Origin: JBEIDK01 sp040383485
Lineage (GTDB): Bacteria > Bacteroidota > Bacteroidia > UBA4408
Assembly: GCA_040383485.1 (NCBI GenBank)
Contig: JBEIDK010000170.1
Span: 1-6,432, forward strand
DNA: 6,432 nt
Direction of reading: 5' to 3'
Below the pieces are notes generated by a model. That model had not been told where the DNA came from. It made no database searches and saw only the letters and a list, made by a program, of their open reading frames with translations. Positions 1 through 5,415 of the stretch are shown in pieces. The position numbers and the translations under genes were made by a program. Each line of letters starts with the position of its first letter. Position 1 is the first letter of the stretch.

Positions 1-926
1 GTGCCAATTTTTTCTTCTGCTAGTCTTTTCATCATCCATTCGGCATTATGATTGAAAGAATCATTTAAAACTATACAATATACCCAATAAATATTTTTTG
101 CATATTCAGTTTCAACAGGCATCAACTCAATGTGCGGTGCATCTTTAAGTAATTGATTATACAATGTACCTATTTCACGTTTTCTGATGATGTGTTTGTC
201 TATATTTTCTAACTGCGCAACGCCCAAAGCAGCTTGCAAATTTGTCATTCTATAATTCCAACCAATTTCATCGTGCACAAATCTTTTTTCTGGTCTAAAG
301 CATAAATTTCGATAATATCTGCACTTTGCAGCTACCTCTTCGTCATCAGTCATAATCATTCCACCTTCGCCAGTAGTGATGTGCTTATTCGGATAGAAAC
401 TAAATGTGCTTACTTCGCCAAAGCTACCGCATTGTTTACCGAAATAAGTTTGTCCGTGCATTTCTGCGCTATCTTCAATAATTTTTAAGTTATGCTTTTT
501 CGCAATTTCAATGATAGGGTTCATATCTGTTGGGAAACCATAAATATGTACCACTAAAATAGCTTTCGTTTTAGTTGTAATTTTCTTTTCTATTTGAGAA
601 ACATCCATACACCAAGTAACAGGATCTGCGTCTACTAATATTGGCTTTGCGCCAGCATAAACAATGGATTGTGCAGGTGAAATAATAGTGAAAGATGGCA
701 TAATTACTTCATCACCTTCAGAGATACCTACCGCACGCACAGCAATATCGAGGGCTGCTGAGCCATTACAAACAGCAATTCCATACTTACGACTTGAGAA
801 TGCAGCCATTTCATTTTCAAACCTTGTTATAAATGGTCCTTCACTACTAATCCAACCAGTATCGATACATTCATTCAAATATTTTTTCTCGTTACCATTA
901 AGAAGTGGAGTATTTACTGGAATCAT
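1..926 (-). CDS. DegT/DnrJ/EryC1/StrS-family sugar aminotransferase, GDP-perosamine synthase-like, 3' end cut by window edge
   Basis: PLP-dependent enzyme of the family that transfers an amino group to a 4-keto (or 3-keto) nucleotide sugar in the cytoplasm. I translated 308 codons from the ATG at 926-924; the frame is open to base 1, so the last part (full members are about 360-380 aa) lies outside the window. Visible motifs: GWISSEGP (residues 24-31), typical of perosamine synthases; CNGSAAL (53-59), phosphate-binding region; GISEGDEVI (67-75); HIYGFPTDM (127-135); EDSAEMHG (151-158) with D152 as expected partner of the PLP ring nitrogen; SFYPNKHITTGEGGM (176-190) with K181 the predicted Schiff-base lysine; IGWNYRMTN (221-229). 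The match is closest to what I recall of GDP-perosamine synthase (Per/RfbE), but the same fold serves other amino sugars, so the substrate is inferred. It is separated from the upstream cupin gene by 377 bp containing a tandem repeat, so it may have its own promoter or depend on read-through. Confidence 0.93.
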   Translation of the reverse strand, partial: MIPVNTPLLNGNEKKYLNECIDTGWISSEGPFITRFENEMAAFSSRKYGIAVCNGSAALDIAVRAVGISEGDEVIMPSFTIISPAQSIVYAGAKPILVDADPVTWCMDVSQIEKKITTKTKAILVVHIYGFPTDMNPIIEIAKKHNLKIIEDSAEMHGQTYFGKQCGSFGEVSTFSFYPNKHITTGEGGMIMTDDEEVAAKCRYYRNLCFRPEKRFVHDEIGWNYRMTNLQAALGVAQLENIDKHIIRKREIGTLYNQLLKDAPHIELMPVETEYAKNIYWVYCIVLNDSFNHNAEWMMKRLAEEKIG

Positions 927-942
927 TTTTTTGTAATTTAGT

Positions 943-1161
943 TGTTAGTTGTTAGTGCTTAGTTGTTAGTAGATAGTATTTAGTAGATTGTTTTTAGTAG
1001 ATTGTTTATAGTAGATTGTTTATAGTTGTTAGTTGTTAGTAGATAGTATTTAGAGATTGTTGTTAGTAGATTGTTGTTAGTAGATTGTTGTTAGTAGATT
1101 GTTGTTAGTAGATTGTTTATTAGATTGTTTATTAGATAGTTGGTTATAGATTGTTGTTAGT
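943..1161. repeat. 14-bp tandem repeat array, about 16 units, in the leader region of the aminotransferase gene
   Basis: Read on the plus strand the consensus unit is AGATTGTTGTTAGT (minus strand ACTAACAACAATCT). Unit starts: 943, 957, 971, 985, 999, 1013, 1027, 1041 (13 bp), 1054, 1068, 1082, 1096, 1110 (12 bp), 1122 (12 bp), 1134, 1148. Units at 1054, 1068, 1082, 1096 and 1148 are identical; 999 and 1013 are identical variants (AGATTGTTTATAGT); 943 and 1027 are identical (TGTTAGTTGTTAGT); the two 12-bp units are identical to each other. A 24-bp stretch at 960-983 recurs exactly at 1030-1053, showing that blocks of several units were also duplicated. On the plus strand the only C between 925 and 1162 is at 958, so a minus-strand transcript would carry a nearly G-free, probably unstructured leader ending 16 nt before the aminotransferase start. 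The array, with the spacer at 1162-1303, makes up the only gene-poor stretch in the window longer than 300 bp. I see no CRISPR architecture and no clear terminator in it. Confidence 0.93.
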
Positions 1162-1282
1162 TCTTATATGAGATGATGCTGTTACATTGAGAAACAGCGA
1201 AATTATCGAGACAAGCCCATATTAGTAAAATGGTTAGGATTAGCCAAGAGTAAATACATTTTATTTTAAAAATGATAGTCAT
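1157..1282 (-). CDS. Possible 41-aa small membrane or lipoprotein-like ORF (doubtful)
   Basis: An ATG at 1282-1280 opens a 41-codon frame ending in TAA at 1159-1157, inside the last unit of the tandem repeat. The translation has a basic N-terminus (KIK at residues 6-8), a hydrophobic stretch WLILTILLIWACL (13-25) that could be a single membrane helix or a poor lipobox (IWAC, with an unusual Trp), then a short polar tail with NFAVSQCNS (27-35). I do not recognise the family. There is no Shine-Dalgarno motif, which is uninformative in Bacteroidota. It begins 22 nt after the cupin stop, so it could be translated from the same transcript. In AT-rich spacer DNA an ORF of this length arises easily by chance, so this is listed only as a candidate. 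The rest of 1162-1303 shows nothing else I can name. Confidence 0.18.
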   Translation of the reverse strand: MTIIFKIKCIYSWLILTILLIWACLDNFAVSQCNSIISYKN

Positions 1283-1303
1283 TAATTGCAAAATCGTTAA
1301 TTA

Positions 1304-1735
1304 TTATTGTATCAAATTTACTTTGGTTTTGTCAATAGGATCAAAACGTACTTTATCGCGTTCTCCGCAGTATGGCCCTTGTTTTACTTCTATCATTTCT
1401 GATGGTTCAATCATCTCGAATCCGTGACCACCATTTGCAAGTAATATTACATCACCTGCAAACAACATTCTACTTTGCAAATAAGTTTGCTCATCATCAT
1501 AAAAATCAACTCGCACTTTTCCGGATTTAATGAATAAAACTTCTTGTGTAAGATGTACTTCACGCATTACAACATTATGGCGGTGAGGAGGAATAATGTA
1601 TCCTTTTGGGCGATTCATATACCCCAATTGTTGTGAAGATAAATCATCAGTAAAAAATTCAATACCATCCTTTTTAAAACTACTGCGAATGATAATTGCC
1701 AGTTGGGTATTCAGATGAGTTATTGTTTCAAGCAT
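1304..1735 (-). CDS. Small cupin-fold protein of a polysaccharide biosynthesis locus
   Basis: 143-aa single-domain cupin, probably cytoplasmic and metal-binding. Cupin motif 1 is visible as GYIIPPHRHN (residues 45-54) followed by a Glu in the segment HLTQEVLFIKSG (61-72): H51, H53 and E65 are the likely metal ligands. Cupin motif 2 is GDVILLANGGHGFEM (94-108), with H104 as the fourth ligand. The tail EVKQGPYCGERDKVRF (116-131) is a pattern I associate with uncharacterised cupins found in sugar-locus operons. It does not carry the FdtA/QdtA-type 3,4-ketoisomerase signature that I would expect, and only partly resembles WbuC, so a specific reaction should not be assigned. The start lies 2 nt after the stop of the SDR gene, which implies co-transcription and probably translational coupling. 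A role in isomerising, epimerising or sensing the sugar made by its neighbours is inference. Confidence 0.85.
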   Translation of the reverse strand: MLETITHLNTQLAIIIRSSFKKDGIEFFTDDLSSQQLGYMNRPKGYIIPPHRHNVVMREVHLTQEVLFIKSGKVRVDFYDDEQTYLQSRMLFAGDVILLANGGHGFEMIEPSEMIEVKQGPYCGERDKVRFDPIDKTKVNLIQ

Positions 1736-1737
1736 TC

Positions 1738-2694
1738 CTAAAAAGATTTTATGTTATTTAATTTTCTGAAAATGTTAGACTCTATCACCTTAGTTATGCC
1801 TTTCTCCATTGAAACCAAATCACTATTTAAAAGTGTTTTCATTTTGGCAATATCAGGCCTTCTTCTAGTCATATCACCATCTTTGAGAGGTGGTAAATGG
1901 ACAACTCGTGAACTTGAATTTGTAAGTTTGATTATTGTATTAGCCAATTCAAGTATAGTTACCTCATTATCATTGCCAATATTAAGTACATCATTAATAA
2001 AATAGGCGTTCTCAAACGCATTAACACAAGCATTAATGTTATCGTCAATATAACAAAATGTTCGTGTTTGAGAACCGTCTCCATAAATTGTAATGTCTTT
2101 ATTATTTAGAGCACTTTTAATGAATTTACTCATAACAAAGTCAGGACTTTGCTTTGGTCCATAAGTATTAAAAAATCTAAAAATAGTATAATCTAATCCA
2201 AACTCTTGTTGGTATGATTTAAAGAATGCTTCACCAACATTTTTGACAATGGCATATGGTAATCTAGAGTTAAGTGGAGTGGTGTGCTCATTTTGCGGCA
2301 ACTCTACAGGCTCGCCGTAAACTTCGGATGAAGAAGAAAAGAAAATTCTTTTTACACCAGTGTTTTTTGACAACTCTAAAATATTTTTAATACCTTCTAT
2401 ATCTTGCAATACCATTACTGGATTTTCTTGCGTGCGCTTTACTCCAACAACTGCAGCATAATGAAATACAAAATCAAATTGATACGACAACATAATACTA
2501 CTCATAGAATTGTAGTTATTAGCATCAGCTTTTATAAATTTATAATTTAAATTATCTGGCTTTGGAATGTTTTTGATGTTGCCTGTTAATAAATTGTCGA
2601 CACCGACTATGAAATATTTATTTGTAGCAATTAGCGCATCGGCAAGTGAACTAGGCACAAAACCTGCAGCACCCGTTATTAATATTTTTTGCAT
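1738..2694 (-). CDS. NAD-dependent epimerase/dehydratase (extended SDR), UDP-glucuronate decarboxylase / UDP-hexose epimerase-like
   Basis: 318-aa soluble nucleotide-sugar enzyme of the extended short-chain dehydrogenase family, full length for the group. An N-terminal Rossmann fold shows TGAAGFVPSSL (residues 7-17) and the NAD-ribose acidic residue D33 in GVDNLLTG (31-38). The active site is SSSSEVYGEP (120-129) supplying the Ser, and YAIVK (147-151) with Y147 and K151. FFNTYGPKQ (174-182), QTRTFCYIDD (209-218) and RRRPDIAK (277-284) are substrate-domain patterns shared with UDP-xylose synthases and UDP-hexose 4-epimerases. The third Gly of the usual GxxGxxG is replaced by Pro14, an atypical loop, but the remainder of the catalytic set is intact, so I expect an active enzyme. 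It lies 11 nt after the GT2 gene and 2 nt before the cupin, as part of one operon. Decarboxylase, epimerase and 4,6-dehydratase remain open choices. Confidence 0.92.
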   Translation of the reverse strand: MQKILITGAAGFVPSSLADALIATNKYFIVGVDNLLTGNIKNIPKPDNLNYKFIKADANNYNSMSSIMLSYQFDFVFHYAAVVGVKRTQENPVMVLQDIEGIKNILELSKNTGVKRIFFSSSSEVYGEPVELPQNEHTTPLNSRLPYAIVKNVGEAFFKSYQQEFGLDYTIFRFFNTYGPKQSPDFVMSKFIKSALNNKDITIYGDGSQTRTFCYIDDNINACVNAFENAYFINDVLNIGNDNEVTILELANTIIKLTNSSSRVVHLPPLKDGDMTRRRPDIAKMKTLLNSDLVSMEKGITKVIESNIFRKLNNIKSF

Positions 2695-2705
2695 ATTTAA
2701 AATTA

Positions 2706-3701
2706 CTAAAACTTTCTCTCAAATACTGATGAATAGACTATTGGTGATGCAATATACTTATCATTTAATTCCCAATCTTTAGAAATATTGGTTGATTGCT
2801 TTGTGAAAACATCAATAAACTCGTACTTTTTTTTATAAAAATGATATTGGAAATAACTCTGCCTTGCTAATGTAAAATTAAGTGTTAATATAGATTTAAG
2901 CATACTTTTTCTTCTTTCATTCCTATTCCACAAAACATTATCAATATTAACTTTTTTCAAACGATATACTTCATGAAATGCTTCACATATTCCATTATTC
3001 TCGTGTCGTCTTTTTATGTCTTTAATACCGCCGTTTTTTGCGACTAATTGATAGTGACTAACAAAAGTTTGATTGGTTATTGCTATTGGTTTATTTAATG
3101 CATGTAGCTTTTTGCATAGCCCTGTTTCTCCATCTCCTACATAATATTCGCCAATTTGCTCAGGAAGCGTGCCTTTTACTTCCTCGAATAATTCTTTAGA
3201 AATTGCCATACTTCCGCTATTCACATAGAAATTGTTTTCTTCTATTCTAAGTGGCACTGGTGAACTAATTTCGCCTAGCTGAGGCTGATAAGGCTTTATC
3301 CAACTAGGAGGAGTTTTGTCCCATAAAATTTCAATACGTGTACCTAGCAAACCAATTTCTGGATGTAAATTAAAAACCCTATTTATCTCACTTAACCAAT
3401 TTTTAGCCACAAAGCAATCATCGTCGCAAAAAACGAGGTACTTTCCATTAGCATTTTTTACCGCTGAATGTCTGGCATAAACGTTTCCTTTGCGTGTTTC
3501 AACTAAATATTTAATATTAACCTTACCTGCATTGTCTTTACAAAATTGTTCAATACGCTGTTTAGTTCCGTCAGTTGAATTATTATCACCAATTATTATT
3601 TCGTATTCTTCTTTAGGGAAATCGTTTTCAATAATAAAACCTAATGCTTCAACCAAAACATCACGCCTATTATATGCGGCCATTATTATACTAAAGGTCA
3701 T
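2706..3701 (-). CDS. Family 2 glycosyltransferase (GT-A fold)
   Basis: 331-aa inverting glycosyltransferase that would add one sugar from a nucleotide donor to a lipid-linked polysaccharide intermediate at the inner face of the cytoplasmic membrane. GT2 landmarks in order: FSIIMAAYNR (residues 3-12) as first strand and nucleotide pocket; IIGDNNSTDGT (36-46) with D39 contacting the nucleotide; KGNVYARHSAVKNANGKYLV (71-90); FCDDDCFV (91-98) carrying the metal-binding DxD-type triad D93-D95; NSGSMAISKELF (161-172) in the acceptor region; GDGETGLCKKL (189-199) where E192 is the likely catalytic base, in place of the common ED motif; and VSH with H216. No membrane segment is visible; the C-terminal third is rich in Lys, Tyr and Phe and may associate with the membrane surface. 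Donor and acceptor cannot be read from sequence. The gene starts 37 nt after the GT-B-like gene. Confidence 0.94.
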   Translation of the reverse strand: MTFSIIMAAYNRRDVLVEALGFIIENDFPKEEYEIIIGDNNSTDGTKQRIEQFCKDNAGKVNIKYLVETRKGNVYARHSAVKNANGKYLVFCDDDCFVAKNWLSEINRVFNLHPEIGLLGTRIEILWDKTPPSWIKPYQPQLGEISSPVPLRIEENNFYVNSGSMAISKELFEEVKGTLPEQIGEYYVGDGETGLCKKLHALNKPIAITNQTFVSHYQLVAKNGGIKDIKRRHENNGICEAFHEVYRLKKVNIDNVLWNRNERRKSMLKSILTLNFTLARQSYFQYHFYKKKYEFIDVFTKQSTNISKDWELNDKYIASPIVYSSVFERKF

Positions 3702-3738
3702 TATTAAATTTAAGTTAGGGAATCAAAATAAACAAAAT

Positions 3739-5259
3739 TTATTTATTTAAAAAATTGAAAATTCTTGAATTTGCAAAAAACAAAATTAACTTCCTTTTAT
3801 TTTTTAAATCAAATCTTTGTGCAACACGCGTTAATAATATTCTATCTAATATTTTTTGTTTACGTGTTTTGTACGTATTTAACTCAACACCGTTATAGGT
3901 ACCGTTAAAAAGTTTTGTTGGTTTGTAATGCTTATAATCAATGCCTCTGTTTTTAAAATAATTTCCAAATTTTAAAGGAAAATCAGAAATAATTGGTTTT
4001 AACTCTAAATTCGTTATCATCTCAATAGCTTCGTGATGATTTTTAGGTTCATACACAGCATTTTTTCCATAATAATATCCTTTGCCTAGTAGAATTGAAA
4101 CACCTCCAAAATAAGCCGTTTCAATTCCTGTGTAGGAACCAAAACTAATTACTTTGTTTGCCTTTTTCATCAGAGTGTAGGTTGATATTGGAGAGTCTGG
4201 TGCTATACGCTCAAAATTATCTGTTTGTAAATTGTTTAGAGTCTTAACGTAATCATCATTTACATTTTTTAAATTAGGATGCATTCTTAAATACAACATA
4301 ATGTTTTTGTGTTTTTTAAAGTCATCCACTACTTTTAATATTCCTTCAAGCTGATTTTTATAAATTGGGTTTTGCCATTCATCGCCAATAGATGCCATTT
4401 CATCTTCAGATGAATTAAAAATTACAATGTTGTGTTTTTTTTCATCCCAACTTTCGGGAAGCAAATCAAGCTTTTGTTCAGAGACAAAAGAGATATAACT
4501 TTGAGGAATGGCATTTTCCCTTTCTGTAAAAAAAAGATGCCCAAATTTTTCACGTTCTTCTACAGTGCTTTTTTTCCAAAAAGTTTCAATCAATTCTTGG
4601 GTTTTAATTATATTATGTGGTAAATGATTTTTGAAAATTTCATACTTAAAAATTGTTCCTCCAGTTTCATGTAAATAATAATCTATACCCTTTTGTTCGC
4701 AAGCGCGAAGTACTGCACGTGGATATGCAAAACGCCCATTAAAAATATAAAACTTATCAATTCTGTAGGTTTGAATTATTTTTTTTGAAGACTCAAAAAT
4801 TAGAAGCGCTTCTAATAAATAGCTGTCAATTAAATTTCTATATACTTTTAAATCTAATGCAGAATCGCGTGTTTCACTAATAATTGATGAGAGTACAGCT
4901 AACCCAATATCAAAATTTTCAATTTTCAATTTTTGAATTTCAGCAATAGAATTGTATTGGAAATTTATTTGTTTAATTCTATTTATTTCAGCAGAATTCA
5001 AACAACTATAGTTGATATTTTTAAGTTGGCTTGATTTATTTATGTTTAAGAGTCCAATACCTTTTTTTCGTTTTTCAATACAATTAAAACAACTTAATGA
5101 GTTATTTTTTAAGTTAAGGTCACAAGTTGTTATTGAACCATTGCAAACAATTTGGTATATATTATCTTTTGAATCAATGTAATTTTGAATAATTTCCAAT
5201 TCAGTTTCATAATGAACCGGCCATAAAGTATGTGAATTAAAGAATGCAATATTTGCCAT
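3739..5259 (-). CDS. Capsule-type GT-B-like glycosyltransferase with N-terminal Cys cluster
   Basis: 506-aa protein, probably cytoplasmic, resembling capsule/surface-polysaccharide transferases of the KpsS/Kdo-transferase-like and CDP-glycerol-transferase-like GT-B superfamily. The N-terminal segment MANIAFFNSH (residues 1-10) looks like the first Rossmann strand; a cluster of four cysteines follows (C39, C46, C57, C60; spacing CX6CX10CX2C). In the middle, FNGRFAYPRAVLRACEQKGI (173-192) and HETGG (197-201) match the recurrent NGR...E-G pattern of these proteins. The C-terminal half has LYLRMHPNL (322-330) and SFGSYTGIETAYFGG (372-386), a typical GT-B donor-site segment, with a helical basic tail (465-495). 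I could not assign a CAZy family or substrate. The ATG at 5259 is chosen because the first Rossmann strand starts immediately, and a candidate promoter lies just upstream. It is the first gene of the four-gene operon. Confidence 0.82.
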   Translation of the reverse strand: MANIAFFNSHTLWPVHYETELEIIQNYIDSKDNIYQIVCNGSITTCDLNLKNNSLSCFNCIEKRKKGIGLLNINKSSQLKNINYSCLNSAEINRIKQINFQYNSIAEIQKLKIENFDIGLAVLSSIISETRDSALDLKVYRNLIDSYLLEALLIFESSKKIIQTYRIDKFYIFNGRFAYPRAVLRACEQKGIDYYLHETGGTIFKYEIFKNHLPHNIIKTQELIETFWKKSTVEEREKFGHLFFTERENAIPQSYISFVSEQKLDLLPESWDEKKHNIVIFNSSEDEMASIGDEWQNPIYKNQLEGILKVVDDFKKHKNIMLYLRMHPNLKNVNDDYVKTLNNLQTDNFERIAPDSPISTYTLMKKANKVISFGSYTGIETAYFGGVSILLGKGYYYGKNAVYEPKNHHEAIEMITNLELKPIISDFPLKFGNYFKNRGIDYKHYKPTKLFNGTYNGVELNTYKTRKQKILDRILLTRVAQRFDLKNKRKLILFFANSRIFNFLNK

Positions 5260-5265
5260 TTTTGT

Positions 5266-5297
5266 AAATAATATTCTAATTTATATCCTTCACCAAA
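5266..5297 (-). promoter_or_regulatory. Candidate Bacteroidota-type promoter of the polysaccharide operon
   Basis: On the minus strand TTTG (5297-5294) is followed after 20 nt by TATTATTT (5273-5266), a rough match to the Bacteroidota -33 TTTG / -7 TAnnTTTG pattern. The ATG of the GT-B-like gene is 6 nt further on, so a transcript would be nearly leaderless. AT-rich DNA gives such matches by chance; the support is its location and a similar arrangement ahead of rhuM. Confidence 0.3.
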
Positions 5298-5302
5298 CAA
5301 AA
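5277..5302. repeat. Boundary motif, copy A (upstream of the polysaccharide operon)
   Basis: This 26-bp stretch matches 6407-6432 at 22 of 26 positions without gaps; the shared blocks are TAATTTATA and ACCAAACAAAA on the plus strand. Both copies lie 13-17 nt before an ATG on the minus strand. It may be a shared promoter/leader segment, or the conserved edge of a repeated or mobile unit. It overlaps one arm of the nested palindrome at 5285-5378. Confidence 0.65.
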
Positions 5303-5378
5303 CGCTTGAGCAAAATTGCAACCTACAGCTACACTCAAACGCTGCGCCTGAATTTTTATGCTTCGGGTGAACGTGGAT
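5285..5378. other. Nested imperfect palindrome (94 nt) between rhuM and the polysaccharide operon
   Basis: Outer arms: ATCCTTCACC at 5285-5294 pairs with GGTGAA (5366-5371) plus GGAT (5375-5378), leaving CGT unpaired as a 3-nt bulge. Inner arms: AACGCTTGAG (5301-5310) opposite CTCAAACGCT (5334-5343); in a minus-strand RNA this is 10 pairs counting two G-U wobbles, with a 23-nt loop. Inner and outer stems are separated by 6 nt on one side and 22 nt on the other. The section around 5300-5395 appears richer in G and C than its surroundings. The design, two nested stems with extrahelical bases, is reminiscent of integron attC sites or of palindromic intergenic repeats, but canonical core sites are not both present. 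It lies downstream of the rhuM stop and upstream of the next gene, so it could also act on the RNA. Confidence 0.45.
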
Positions 5379-5415
5379 GAGGGTATGCACGTTTTTCAAA
5401 CTCATAACTTTCCAT

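Noticed and set aside
664..936. 90-aa plus-strand ORF opposite the aminotransferase
   Set aside because: It is antisense to a well-supported gene with conserved motifs, and its product shows no recognisable domain.
943..1161. CRISPR array
   Set aside because: The units are contiguous 12-14 bp repeats with no unique spacers and no cas gene nearby; this is a simple tandem repeat.
1304..1735. FdtA/QdtA-type dTDP-sugar 3,4-ketoisomerase
   Set aside because: The gene context invites this label, but the sequence pattern differs from those enzymes; only a general cupin call is supported.
1751..2005. 84-aa plus-strand ORF opposite the SDR gene
   Set aside because: Antisense shadow of conserved SDR coding sequence; hydrophobic only because of the AT-rich complement.
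2567..2782. 71-aa plus-strand ORF across the GT2/SDR junction
   Set aside because: Antisense shadow of two supported genes; no independent evidence.
3490..3750. 86-aa plus-strand ORF opposite the GT2 N-terminus
   Set aside because: Antisense to the nucleotide-binding region of GT2, with no motifs of its own.
5370..5396. Terminator-like hairpin on the plus strand (AACGTG ... CACGTT followed by T residues)
   Set aside because: Only six pairs with a 12-nt loop, and no plus-strand gene would need it; for minus-strand transcripts the T-run is on the wrong side. It also competes with the longer palindrome.
5130..5405. 91-aa minus-strand ORF covering the spacer and the 5' end of the GT-B-like gene
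   Set aside because: About half overlaps the GT-B-like coding region in another frame, the rest translates the palindromic spacer, and the product matches no family I know.
5356..5415. 19-codon ORF starting with an ATG immediately after the rhuM stop
   Set aside because: Very short, no recognisable content, and it merely translates one half of the palindromic spacer.
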